Assembly (NCBI GenBank): GCA_037102815.1
Contig: BTPP01000007.1
Location: 1,054,001-1,118,000 of the forward strand
Direction of reading: 5' to 3'
Length of the DNA stretch: 64,000 nucleotides
Source: Neurospora intermedia
Taxonomy: Eukaryota; Ascomycota; Sordariomycetes; Sordariales; Sordariaceae
The notes beneath the pieces are model-generated. The model made no database searches. It had not been told where the DNA came from and saw only the letters and a program-made list of their open reading frames with translations. This document shows, one piece after another, positions 1 to 11,357 of this stretch. Made by a program: the position numbers and the translations under genes. Positions within the stretch are counted from its first letter, which is position 1; the number at the start of each line of letters is the position of its first letter.

Positions 1-1
1 G

Positions 2-364
2 TTCAAGCAGTTCCAGTGGAGGCCGCGCCCCGCTACCCTCCTTAGCAAGGAGGAGCAGAAGGCCATCCGCCGCAACCTCCGCGAGTACTCGAGAATCTTC
101 GAGCAGGAAGACGCCGAGCGCATCAGCAGCGCCGACGTTGCCGTTGTCGAGGCCCGCCGTCGCCTCCTCGAGGAGTGGTTCGCTTGGCGCGAGGCCATCA
201 GGCAGGAGGTTGCCGAGGAGCGCGAGATCTACGGCCTTCCGGCGGATCCCGTTGCCGACCTCATCAAGGCCAAGACCCCCGAGCTCGCCACCGACCAGGA
301 GGAGCAGGTCATCGAGGAGATCATGGAGGAGGTGTTGGAGGAGACCGAGGAGATCGTTCAGTAA
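2..364 (+). CDS. prt1: Eukaryotic translation initiation factor 3 subunit B (Prt1), C-terminal end, cut by window edge
   Basis: This is the last 120 codons of a gene that begins before the window; the frame starts at base 2 and ends with TAA at 362-364. The peptide opens with FKQFQWRPRPATLLSKEEQK, the conserved end of eIF3b, where the WRPRP motif follows the WD-like propeller. It continues as a charged helix rich in Glu and Arg (EYSRIFEQEDAER, LLEEWFAWRE) and finishes with an acidic tail. In the family, eIF3b is the scaffold of the eIF3 complex, and this C-terminal helix contacts other eIF3 subunits and the 40S ribosome. No intron is seen in the visible part. The RNA-recognition and propeller domains lie outside the window. 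The family call is firm because the motif order matches; the full length cannot be judged. Confidence 0.93.
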   Translation, partial: FKQFQWRPRPATLLSKEEQKAIRRNLREYSRIFEQEDAERISSADVAVVEARRRLLEEWFAWREAIRQEVAEEREIYGLPADPVADLIKAKTPELATDQEEQVIEEIMEEVLEETEEIVQ

Positions 365-3300
365 ATGTGCGAACAGGCGGCGGCAGTAGTTTGATATGTT
401 GTGAAGTTACATGGCGTACCGTTTTTTCCCGTTTTTCGAAAAGGTCATCTGAGGGTACAGTGAATAAAATGAACCGGGTTCTTTCATATCTTTGGGCCTT
501 ACTTTATTTTATTTTTGCTCTCTTCTCTCTACGTTGTACCTGTCTGGTTGTTATAAAAGCGGTGCATGCGTAGACTAGTCGGTGGATTCCAAAAGAGCTG
601 TTTGGTTGGCGCTTTAGCATCACTCGGGTTTTCGTAGATCGGGGTCAGACTTCTTCTAATGACCAAAAGTCCATCTTGCTTAATCTTTGGATGACTATGT
701 AACTGGTGAATCAGCCACATTCATTGTTTGATACCCCTAAAGAGCAACGACAAGACCGATCCCTTTGTGTTTCGCAAAGGACCGAACCCAAAAAGATGTA
801 TTGCAAGGAGAGCGAGCATATGATATCTTGTCCAACAATGGAAGCCCTTCGTGATGATTCCGCTTCAATCCCGATGGATTGTACATAATTGTAGTGCGTC
901 CGATAAGCAGAGACAAAAAGATAGCCTGACCATCAAACTGTACCTTCCTTTGCGGAACTCCGGTAAGACTTACCAATGACCGATCGTGTCGTTGCTCTTA
1001 ACCATAGGGACATCTACAACAACAATATAACTTGGGTATACCAATTACATCCCTACTTAGGTACAGTCTTTGAGGTATTGAACCTTCCTTCACTGCATCT
1101 AAACAGGATGCTTTTTTTTAGGTAGGTTGGTGAAATCTACGATTCTCTTTTTACTACCTTTTCATAATGTTTAAGTAGGGCTTTTGCCTTTTTGCGTTGT
1201 GCCTGCCGTCGTTCAGTTTCCATGGGAAGTAGAGCATTGATCCATTGATCCCTCCCTCCGATAGCCCTTCCCAGCCAAGAAAGACAAAGGGAGAACAAGA
1301 AAAAGAAAATACATATATTTAGAAAAACAAAATAAAACAAGGCGTATCAGCTCATGATATTTGTCTACAACGTGCGCAGTCCAACGTTCGTTTCGAGGTG
1401 CTCATTGAGTTGTGTCCAGAAGAGTTGAGTGGAATGATTGAAATACTTGTGTTAAGGCGAGAGTGTCTACCGAGCACTGACCGAGTGTTTGGAGCCAGAT
1501 GAAATACGCAATCGCGGCCATTGCACAATAATCATTGATGAACTGGGATATTTGGGGAATAATTTGAGAAGGAGCATGCCTTCTATATCCCACTTACTTG
1601 TTGGTTTTCTTTTTTCTTTTTTTTTCTTCTTTTTTGAATTGCAAACGTTGGCCCATGCCATAAGTGATATCTTGCTGGAAACCAAATCAAGGGAACGATA
1701 GCCTGCGTGCCGCTCATATACATCTCTTGGTTCTACGTTTGATGACTTATCTCGTGATTTATAGGCTGGGTTTTGAACCGGTAGGAGCGAGCATGGTCAA
1801 GGTCCGGGCTGCAAGAGTACGTACGGATTTGCGTGGGTCGTTTTCGCTTGCGACACACGCGAACCCGAGGCATCGCACAGTAAACATCATCATCATCACC
1901 TCATGGCGTGAGCGACGGACTCCCGAGTCCCGCTTGCTGGGATCGGCCTGAGAACGAGGAAATGGATAGTGGTATCCTTGGCCTTACGCTAGAGGACTGA
2001 GATAAACGTACGCATGAGAACCACGGGTGAAAGAGGATGAGCGAAAAAGAAGTCGAAGATAGCACCGATCTGGCGATATCAAATCCATTCAAGTGGTTCG
2101 ATCGTGTGATTCTGTGGCTCTTCAATGTGATCTCGGAGCGACAAATCCTGGCAACAAGCCGTATCCGGACTGGAGACCGGACCTCGTTCGGGGTTTGTTG
2201 TGGGGGAAAGCCGTGGGGATTGGTGACAGGCAGGCCGGACGGCGTGGACGGAAGTGGTCAAATTAGCCGGGACCGCCGCCGGGTTTGATGATAAAAACTT
2301 TTGGAGTGGCCCGAGAGTGGGTGGAGCTTTTTCACAAGCCCTGGGTCAAAGCGACGTGGACGAATCTCGTTGCAACTTTATCGGCTTTTTGCCTCTTGTG
2401 TGTGTGTGGGGATGCCGTTAACAGAGACTGAAAGCAATGTACACAGTGGTACGTACAAACCTCGGGAACTGTTTTGCCCAACAAAAAGAAAAATAACAAA
2501 CGAATTATCTCTCCCGTTCCGAGAATTCCCAACAGAAATTCGAGCGCCGACTCCGATAAATCTGTCTTGTCGCCTGAGGATGAGCGGCGCGACAAGCACC
2601 CAAACCGTCCAATGCCATTTGGCCATCGCATCATGGCATGAACCCAAAAATGCAACCCCCACTCTGTGTGTTCCCTTCCAGCCGACGACCCGCATGAAAC
2701 CTCCCCTTGCACCCAAACATGGGAGCGGGTGGCTTGGGGGACCCTGATGGTGTGAGAAAAAAAGCACAAAAAAAACACCATGTGAAGACCACGTCTCCAG
2801 GACGGGAATTCATGCTAACCATCTCAATCGTAGTATGTAAAAGGGAAGAGTAACAAAGATGCTCAGACTTGTGAAAACTGAAAGGCCTTGTTGACAGGGG
2901 CAATGGTTGAAGCGCACGTCCAGGTACGATGAAACACCCAGCCCTGTCCGAGTTGAAGTGAAGATGGCAAAACGAAGGCCAGCTCAGACGAGTCCAAGTC
3001 CTCGTCCTCTCGGTCTAGCTACCCCGCGCAATGCTACGCTGTACGAGACCAGGATCTCCACCCATCCTTGTACCACCTTATCTTGGCTTCACAGCCCCCC
3101 GCCCGGGCGGCGTCCAGCCGAGCCCTGAGTGCTTATCGATAAAGCTTCTTTTTAGGATTGGAGACGGCACCTTGAAACGATTTCATCCGAGCACTGAAAT
3201 CAAAGGCGGGAATCTCATGAGCACATGACATGCTCCCAGGCCGGGGCTGGCTGGCCTCGAACAATCAATCGTTGCCGTCTAATCGAATATCGGATTTAAT

Positions 3301-4161
3301 TGTGACCGGAGGAAGCAACGGAAAATTCAGCGCGCGAGATAGCTGCAGAATATGCCGAGCTAAGGTGGAACGCAACATGGACGATCTCCAGCCAGCCAGC
3401 CAGCCAGTGAAGTCGCTTTGTCCATGTCTCCAAGCTTACCGTTTTCGCCCCTCCCAGGGGAATACCCTCGACGCGACAACAGATGCTCTGCTTGTCACAT
3501 GTGAAGGGCAATCAATCAATGCATCTGCGTGTCTCTCTTTTCGTCAAAACCGTCGTTGGCCAGTTTGTCGCTCTCAACCCTTTTCTCAGCTGGGTGCAAA
3601 TCCCCTCAACCAACTGGACCTTTGTTTCAGCTCACAGGCTAGCATGTGAATGTTAAGGTGTACTTTAGTTGGAGGCCTGTAATATGTACTTTCGAACTCT
3701 ACTTGGCCGTCAGATTGCCATACAATAATATTGGACCTCAATGCATCCCGATATCATTTCCTATTGTGCACTCAGTGGTGTGTAGCTTCCTACAGTGCAG
3801 TCATAAAGTGTAGACACGATGCACAATTGGCAGACATAACTCAACTGCATCAATGCATTGGCAGTCAGAGCCCACCAGCTTCGTTAGGTTTATCGTCGGG
3901 TCCCAATTGTTTTGAGAAAGTGCGAATGGTTCCTGGTGGTGGCCAAAAGCGGGAGGCGGTCCCTGTCCCTACTCGTTTGCCTGGACGCGTCTCGATCTTG
4001 CCTCATTGTATCCGCAGTCTGGGTGCTGCAACACTGAAGCGAGTGCATGGGCACCGAAATTGGGGCGACTTTGGTTTGCTACCAAATTCTGCTGGCATCC
4101 AAGGTATCGATCTTCAGGAATCGCATCTCCAATGGTTTCGAGAGTCAACGAGTCGGTAAAT
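365..4161. other. Long gene-free spacer between eIF3b and the desaturase
   Basis: About 3.8 kb with only short overlapping reading frames on both strands, none with C-ending codon bias or recognisable motifs. The first few hundred bases should hold the eIF3b 3' UTR. The rest is probably promoter and regulatory DNA for the desaturase. A non-coding RNA cannot be excluded from sequence alone. Confidence 0.6.
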
Positions 4162-4170
4162 ATATAAAAC
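4162..4170 (+). promoter_or_regulatory. TATA box of the desaturase gene
   Basis: The motif TATATAAAA lies about 630 bases before the desaturase ATG. It is followed by a pyrimidine-rich leader containing a well-formed intron, so transcription probably starts near 4190-4200. The motif is seen directly; the start site is inferred. Confidence 0.5.
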
Positions 4171-4501
4171 CTAGAAACAATCGGCCTCTTCAAACCCAAA
4201 CGAACCCTTTCCTCTCCAGTGCCAGTCTCCAGGTTACATTCCCCCAATCCCGGACCGAGCCCCGTACCATCGGGAATCCCAACAAATCATCCCCTGGGCA
4301 TAAACAATCGACCCACGCCTAGCACCCCATTTTTCCCGGGGTCTCTGCGAGACAACAAAGATCAGATTGATATTGATTTTTCTTCTTTCTTTCTTTTCCG
4401 CGCATTCTCCTTCCTAAAGATTGGGTTTACCACCAGCCTTCCTCTTCCCTGTGTGTATACTCCTGTTTCGGTTGTGTCTCCAACAACTGAAATCCTTGAC
4501 G

Positions 4502-4690
4502 GTAAGCCTTTGCTCCATGCATTCCTTCCCGGTATCTTCCATGCACTCCTCCAACCTCTTCCTTGAACCTCTTCCTTGAAGAGTCGACCAACACCCCGAC
4601 TGTATCCACCTCGACCATTGCCAACCACAAAAAAAGACAATAAACAAAAAAATACCACGAGTCTTTTTTGCTGACGCTTCTGTGATTCAG
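4502..4690 (+). other. Intron in the 5' untranslated leader of the desaturase
   Basis: A GTAAGC donor at 4502, a GCTGAC branch site at 4670-4675 and a CAG acceptor ending at 4690 form a textbook Neurospora-type intron of 189 nt, about 100 bases before the start codon. A later CAG ending at 4708 is an alternative acceptor. The intron is wholly non-coding and would remove an AT-rich and CT-rich part of the leader. Confidence 0.6.
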
Positions 4691-4793
4691 TCTGCTTTGT
4701 GATACCAGGCAGATAAAGGTTGTTGTTGTTGGGATTCGTCTCGACTATCCTATTCGGTTCTTCTCCCCCCACCGATCAATTCCACTTCACAAG

Positions 4794-6239
4794 ATGGCTT
4801 CCGTCTCCTCTGCCCTTCCCGAGGGCAACAAGCCTGCCCTGCGCAGGACACAAACCGAGGCCACCTCCGACTCATACCCTGGTACCGCCGATGCCTCTCC
4901 CTTCGACTCTCCCCTTGAGCGCTCGGCCTCCAACACCTCGCTTTCTTCCCTGGCCTCTGACAACGTCAAGACCGACAAGGCCGAGTTCGGCAAGCTGCTC
5001 GACACGTACGGCAACGAGTTCGAGGTCCCCGACTTCACCATCAAGGACATCCGCGATGCCATCCCCGCGCACTGCTTCGAGCGTTCGGCTCTTCACAGCT
5101 TGGCGCACGTCGCTCGCGACATCGTCTACCTCACCGTCACTTTTTACGTCTGGAACAAATATGTCACTCCCGAGTACATCCCCATGAAGGCTGCCCGTGT
5201 CGTCCTCTGGGGTCTGTACACCTTTATGCAGGGCCTTTTCGGCACCGGTCTCTGGGTTCTTGCCCACGAGTGCGGTCACCAGGCTTTCTCCCCGTCCAGG
5301 TTGATCAACGACACCGTCGGCTGGGTCCTCCACTCTGCCCTTCTCGTCCCCTACTTCTCGTGGAAGTTCTCCCACAGCAAGCACCACAAGGCCACCGGCA
5401 ACATCGAGCGTGACATGGTCTTCGTTCCTCGCACCCGCGAGCAGTTTGCTTCTCGCATCGGCCGTTTCGTCCATGAGATTTCCGAGTTGACCGAGGAGAC
5501 CCCCATCTACACCTTGATCCACCTTATCGGTCAGCAGCTCATCGGCTGGCCCAACTACCTCATGACCAACGTCACTGGCCACAACTTCCACGAGAGGCAG
5601 CGCGAGGGTCGTGGCAAGGGCAAGAAGAACGGCTGGTTCACTGGTGTCAACCACTTCAACCCCAGTTCTCCCCTCTATGAGGAGCGTGAGGCCCCCTGGA
5701 TCATCGTCTCTGACATTGGTATCGCCATCGCCGCCACCGCCCTCATCTATCTCGGCAACACCTTCGGCTGGTCCAACATGTTCGTCTGGTACTTCCTTCC
5801 CTACCTCTGGGTCAACCACTGGCTCGTTGCCATCACCTACCTTCAGCACACCGACCCCTCGCTCCCCCACTACACCCCTGATCAGTGGAACTTCGTCCGT
5901 GGTGCCGCCGCGACTATTGACCGCGAGTTCGGTTTCATCGGCCGTCACCTCCTCCACGGCATTATCGAGACCCACGTTCTCCACCACTACGTCAGCACCA
6001 TTCCCTTTTACCACGCCGACGAGGCCTCCGAGGCCATCAAGAAGGTCATGGGCCGTCACTACCGCGCCGACGTCCAAGATGGCCCCATCGGTTTCATCAA
6101 GGCCATGTGGAAGGCTGCTCGTTGGTGCCAGTGGGTTGAGCCTACCGAGGGCGCTGAGGGTAAGGGCAAGGGCGTTTTGTTCTACCGCAACCAGAACGGT
6201 CTCGGTGTCAAGCCTGCCAAGCTCGCCAAGACCAACTAA
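4794..6239 (+). CDS. Delta-12 (oleate) fatty acid desaturase
   Basis: An intact, intron-free frame of 481 residues. The enzyme is an ER membrane di-iron desaturase that turns oleoyl into linoleoyl chains. The three histidine boxes are present and correctly ordered: HECGH at about 158-162, HSKHH at 194-198 and HVLHH at 394-398. Hydrophobic segments flank them. The C-terminal region (ETHVLHHYVSTIPF, then an HYRADVQDGP block) matches fungal delta-12 enzymes better than the delta-15/omega-3 branch, where the third box reads HVVHH. The first 60 residues are Ser-rich and probably disordered. ATG 4794 is chosen because the leader ends there (AAGATGGCT) and the protein has normal family length. Codons are almost all C- or G-ending, which suggests high expression. 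A long antisense open frame is only a shadow of that codon bias. Confidence 0.93.
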   Translation: MASVSSALPEGNKPALRRTQTEATSDSYPGTADASPFDSPLERSASNTSLSSLASDNVKTDKAEFGKLLDTYGNEFEVPDFTIKDIRDAIPAHCFERSALHSLAHVARDIVYLTVTFYVWNKYVTPEYIPMKAARVVLWGLYTFMQGLFGTGLWVLAHECGHQAFSPSRLINDTVGWVLHSALLVPYFSWKFSHSKHHKATGNIERDMVFVPRTREQFASRIGRFVHEISELTEETPIYTLIHLIGQQLIGWPNYLMTNVTGHNFHERQREGRGKGKKNGWFTGVNHFNPSSPLYEEREAPWIIVSDIGIAIAATALIYLGNTFGWSNMFVWYFLPYLWVNHWLVAITYLQHTDPSLPHYTPDQWNFVRGAAATIDREFGFIGRHLLHGIIETHVLHHYVSTIPFYHADEASEAIKKVMGRHYRADVQDGPIGFIKAMWKAARWCQWVEPTEGAEGKGKGVLFYRNQNGLGVKPAKLAKTN

Positions 6240-9124
6240 GCATTTCAAGAAAACGATAGATGGATAAAAGTTCAAAAGAGAAAGAACGACTTGAGGCAGT
6301 GATGAAATTTTGATCGGTTTGGCATAGCCCGGTCACGCTCAGGACTACGTCCCCACAGGGGACATGCACGGATTGCTGTAGAAATCTGGAAAAGTATCAT
6401 ATCAACATGTTTCCAGGAAACCAACAAAAATGAGCGGTTTGGGTCTTTGTCATATCGATATGTGGGAATGGGAATAGGAATGGGAACGGGAACCGATGGT
6501 TATAAAATCGAATCGGAAAAAAAGGATACCAATCAATGAAGAGACGTTTGCAACTTTACTAAAGACATTGTTTTCTTTCTCACGCTTTTGCCTGTATAGA
6601 TGTGGAATACATAGACAGCAGTAGAAAGAAAGAAACCTAGAGAGAGGTTTGATGGTCTGAAATGATGAGAAATAAAAAAAGAATTATCAAGTACTTAATG
6701 ATTATGAGTTTCCCAGTGACGCGTGGGTATTGGTTTTATTCTTTGAATCGTCAAGCATGGGCATTGTATGGCATCATCGTTGGGCGATAAACGGAAGTAG
6801 ATGAAGGATAGAATTTGAATTGTGAACATTATGGAGCTGTCTAGTCTGTACAGCACAGAAGTTTCGGATGAAAAGTGAACGAGAACAAATATGTATATGT
6901 TTTACAACTCATGATCTTTGCTTGTGGCCGTTGTCATCACTTCATCACAACGAAACCTCTCAGCTTCAACTGGAGCATTTTGGTCAAGCTGGTTACATAT
7001 GATTTCTCGCTCACGTAATTCCAGGCGATCCGATTGGATGATTGAAGATGGGATCACCCAAGCACCACCTGAACCATTCAAGTCACAGTCACTTTTTTTC
7101 TCTTCGCTACGACTACACTACGGTACACTATGATACCACTACACATTCCTTACTGGATCCCCTCGCTATGGCACTAAGTCATAAGAATAAAGTCTGGTCG
7201 TTCCCACACTCCTTTTGTCGCTTTGCTTCTTAGCTATCCAACGACAATAACCCAACGAAATGTGTACTGCAAAAATCAAGTGCGGGGTGTCCGGCGTTCG
7301 GGTAGGTAGGTGATGTCGTCCTTTATACACAGTAGTGTAAAGTGGAAACCATCCATCCATCCATCCATCTATCTTCATCATCATGTGACACCGACAGGAC
7401 ACAAAACACGGACGGACACAGATAGATAGATAGACAGACACCGACACAAAACTAACCGCGCGGACTGGTGGGGGTCCGTATATATACTCGAGTTAAGTAA
7501 GTTCTTTTTGTTTGAGTAAAACAGAAATGGCAGGCAGAAATCTCTCTCTCTCATTTAGTGTACGTGTTCCGTTATAAAAGTGTTAATGTATATGTGACAC
7601 AGCCAGCCAGCCAGCCTGTAGTACTTTACTCTTTGGTTGCCTGCCTGCCTGGCTTCCACAACGAAAATAGGTAACTACATACCTAAACTATCAAAACTAC
7701 CTACCTACCTATAAAGAAGACTTGAGGCGGGTGGTGCCTGGATTCTTTCACTTGGATAACAAGTAACTAGAATCATACGAAGAAGCTGGTTGCTTTGCGA
7801 TAAATAGATAGGAGCGTTCGGGGTGGGTGGGATACATACATACTGCGTACATACATGTATAGTAAGTCTAGATACCTGAATTACAAAGTGACGGATATCT
7901 TCTATTTACATACCTAGTATAGTACATAGCAGATATTCGAGCAACCTAGCTCGTATTGACTGATGTTACTATGGATTGTCATTCGACCGCCGCGGCGCTC
8001 TTACTACAGTGCATATCATTATACGTCATTTCAAGTTCAATATTTGCGCCAGTGAATAATCACCATTTCTGGTCATAGATGTTGGCAAAGGAACTCATAC
8101 CTCGACTTGGCGTTGACGAAGAAGAGATCGGATAGACCAACCAACATAGCACACACACCTGACCTGACTGATACTCGACCTTTGACAGATCGTAACGGAG
8201 AAGGTAGCAGTATGTTTCGTTGCTCAGAAAAGCTCCTTGCTCTCCTACACCATGTCGATCGATCCCTTGTTTGTCGTTGCTATATATGGTAGGCACACGC
8301 CACAGATAGAGTTTGATTCATACTCGTTCACCAAGCCATTACGAGATGAGCATAATCTACCAACAGTATACGCGGAGAGAGATATGAACGAAAGAACGAG
8401 ATATAGAACAAGGGAACATCCAGTTTCAACCAGGATTATATGATATACCACTCAACTAAATGGGGATATAAAGGCCCATTCAGTAATATCCACAGGCAGA
8501 CAAAGTCAAAGATCCGTAGACACATACACACATATGAAAACCAAGTATAATCAAATCATCACCACTCTCAATTCTATTCCGCCCCATTTATGCCTGGCTG
8601 GCTGGCATTCGAAAATTGTCCAAAAAATATTAAATATACACAATACTCAAAACCGAGGTTTTGTGGTTGTTGTTTTGTACACGAGGTACACAAATTACTT
8701 CGGAACTGTGCCGAAGATGAGCAAGAAAGAAAGGAAAAACAAGATACCAGTTCCTCAGACGGTGTTGACAAGCCGGCGCAGCGCTATCCAACCTGGAGGA
8801 AAATTAAGAATTGAACAGTGAACAGAAACGCCGGTGGCCGCTGAAAAGTGGTTGGTGATGGCAAGTGGTGGTGGTGGTGGTGGTGGTGGTTGCTTATATG
8901 TGCGTATCGTTGTTGGGTATGTGACATGAGTAAAGACATGGTTGGTTTCTTTGTATGGTGACTTGCTTTCATGACGTATTTGCGTGCAGTTGGTCTTATG
9001 TTCCCCTCTCCTTGTGTGAAAATCCCTTCCCACCGCTTTATTGCAAAGACAAGGAAACGAAATATATATATCCGCTCTTTTTGTATGTTTGATGTTGTTT
9101 TTTTTCTTGTTTCTTCGTCGCTCT
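6240..9124. other. Spacer between convergent desaturase and TBC genes, with simple repeats
   Basis: The two flanking genes end towards each other, so both 3' UTRs fall here. The stretch holds short tandem repeats: CATC units near 7350-7370, GATA/GACA units near 7420-7440, CTCT near 7540, TACC units near 7690-7710 and a GGT run near 8865-8891. No frame with coding character was found on either strand. Confidence 0.6.
8865..8891. repeat. GGT trinucleotide microsatellite
   Basis: About eight consecutive GGT units sit in the 3' flank of the TBC gene. No reading frame uses them convincingly. Confidence 0.8.
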
Positions 9125-11357
9125 TTAAGCTTGCGCTTTCCCGGCTTCTCTTACAGCGCGCATCCAGCGATCTTCCTCACCGGTGCTGCGAAGAATGGGT
9201 GCCGACCTCAAAACGCCATCAGATGAGTTGTTCATGATGGCCCTGACCTCTTGAATAGACTTGGTACCCATAAGGGACATGCCCTTCTGTAGCAGAAGAG
9301 CAATGCCTGCACGAACGAGGACGGCGTCGCCTTCGAAAACGTACACGTCCCAGAGTCGGGTGGCCTCATCCAGAGCGAGGTGGCGAGTGAAGAGGCCAGT
9401 GAAGATGTCGCCCAAGTAGAGATCGGGATCATGATCGGGCAACTTGATCAGGTGTTCATGGAGGCTGGGCGACTTGTGTTGAAGGGTCTGGAGTAGCAGA
9501 TTGTAGGCCGAGGACATGGCGGTTCTGTCGCACGTGTGAAAGCTCAGCGGCAAGGAACGGTTCAGGACGTTGGCAAGCGCAATGAACGCGTCGGTGGCGG
9601 AAGGGAGGTTGAGAAGCAGAATAGCGGCAATTGTCTAGTTGGTCTGTTAGTGTCTCTCTCTCACACAGAATACTTGTCAGAGAACTTACGTTGCAGCCCG
9701 GAACATATCCGATATCACTCCGATACATGCAGTATGCGCTAAGAACATCGACCAGGCTTTGGTGAAGGGGCCCTCCAGTCTGGAAGATGCGAAGGTCCGG
9801 GAAGGTATACTCTTCCACGTCCTTCTTGATGTCATCAAACCAGGCCGCAGCGTAGGAATCGTCGGTGCTGCCTTGTCCGTCGTTCACTCTTTTCTGGGCA
9901 TCATTGGCCCGCTTCAGGGTAGCCCTGAATGAAGCATCAGAAAGTGCGAGCCCGTTGCCGATCGCCTTGCTCCACACAGCACCTCGACTGCGCGGCGCAA
10001 TACCACGCCACCATAGCTCTCGTGTCCTGCGCTCACGGATGGCCTCGTCCCAACGAGGGATGATGTTCTCCTCCCAGATATGCATCAAATTGTCGGCTCT
10101 GATATCACGGCCTTCGATCCGGGCCTTCTTCGTTGCCTCCCGTTTACGCTCGGCCTCGAGGCTCTGAGCCATCATCCTCTGGTACTCCTTCAGATGGCGA
10201 CGTTCCTCGGCGGGATCCTTTGGCGGAAGCCAGGAAGGACGAGTGCGGGACAAGACAGCTTCCTTTTCCTTGGACGGCGGTAGAGGGTCGATCATGACAT
10301 TAGACTTGCGAAGCGGCGGAAGCTCAGGAAGACCCGATTTTACACGGGGCTTCCCGTCAGAGTTTCTGCGGACAGACGGCGTACTGGACCGTACGCCCTT
10401 TGCTTCCAACTCTTCGGCATGTTCCTCCAGCTTTTCCGTGAGCTCCTTGGCATCGGAGTTGAGTTCAGCCAGGGCGGCAGACCAGCTCTTGGATCTGGCG
10501 AGCTCCAGAGGGGTGACAATGGTGGAGGCAATGCTGGCTCTAGTAGGCACTGCGGTATCGGACTTCCATGTCGGCGATCTAAGGGATCCCTGGGCCGCTG
10601 CCACGGGTGGAGTGCCATTTCCCACACTTCGTACTCGTTTCTCAGGAGGAGCGCGTTCTGGTGAAGGGGCTTTGGAAGAAGGTTGGCTTATTGTTCGTTC
10701 CGAGGGTGGCCTAGGCGAAATTGGCACATTATCAAGCACAAGTCCGTCAGGGATGTCGTCTCCGTCATCTTCGTCGCACTCCCTTTCCAGCTGTCTGGCT
10801 GTCTTTCGCTCCCGGCTCGATTGCCAGCTACTCCTTCGTGGCTTCATGGGAAAGCTGGTCTGAAGGTTGGGGCTAATACTGCGTTGCCGTGTCGAGGAAG
10901 GCGATCGGTTTCCAAGGGAGCGCATAGGAAGAGGGGCAGTGTGAAGCTCGGGGGTAAGCCCCAAGCTCGCAACTCGGCCATTGACAGGTCGTAGATGACT
11001 CTGGATATTCGGAAGGGTCGGTCGGACTTTGCCCGTTGATGAGACATCCCGCTTCTGGCGGGTTTTGGACGGACTGCGGGAAGATCGACTGCTCTTGGAG
11101 GGTACTCGCAATTCGGAGGAAGGGTTAGAACTATACAGCATGGGCGAGGGCTTCAGGTTCTTGGTTAGCCCTCGAACATCGACATGGGATTCATCCTGGA
11201 GTCCAATGTCTTCAAAGTGGCTAGCATCAGCAAGCACGCTGTCATCATCTGAGGGTACCGAGTTCAAGGATGAAGACTTGGAAGACTTGGAATGTGTCAA
11301 GCCTGGCGGAGAGCTGGGGCCGGGGAGATCATGGACGGATCGCTCGTATAACATCAT
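9125..11357 (-). CDS. TBC-domain (Rab-GAP-like) protein with atypical catalytic motifs
   Basis: Two exons, 9690-11357 and 9125-9634, flank a 55-nt intron (GTAAGT donor, CACTAACAG branch, CTAG acceptor) and give 725 residues. The first 370 residues are Ser/Pro-rich and probably disordered. A coiled-coil-like KEYQRMMAQSLEAERKRE segment precedes a TBC domain from about residue 447. The block around WWRGIAPRSRGAVWSKAIGN resembles the TBC1D12/TBC1D14 group, and TIAAILLLNLPSATDAFIAL follows in exon 2. Active TBC GAPs use an Arg finger (IxxDxxR) and a Gln finger (YxQG). Here the first reads IKKDVEEYTFP and the second YVPGC, so both key residues appear replaced. This suggests a Rab-binding scaffold rather than a GAP, which is an inference. 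ATG 11357 (MMLYERS) is the first in-frame ATG. Confidence 0.85.

Noticed and set aside
2093-2106. GGTTCGATC word resembling a tRNA B box
   Set aside because: No matching A box or cloverleaf could be drawn around it on either strand.
2301-2781. Overlapping 148- and 149-residue frames on both strands
   Set aside because: Neither has codon bias, motif or splice context. Such overlapping pairs are expected by chance in a 3.8-kb spacer.
4872-6275. 467-residue minus-strand open frame
   Set aside because: It lies antisense to the desaturase. The strong C/G third-base bias of that gene removes stops from the opposite strand. It has no motif and a composition rich in Val, Gly and Asp, typical of such shadows.
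10243-10863. 206-residue plus-strand open frame
   Set aside because: It is antisense to the disordered part of the TBC gene and has Ser-rich shadow composition.
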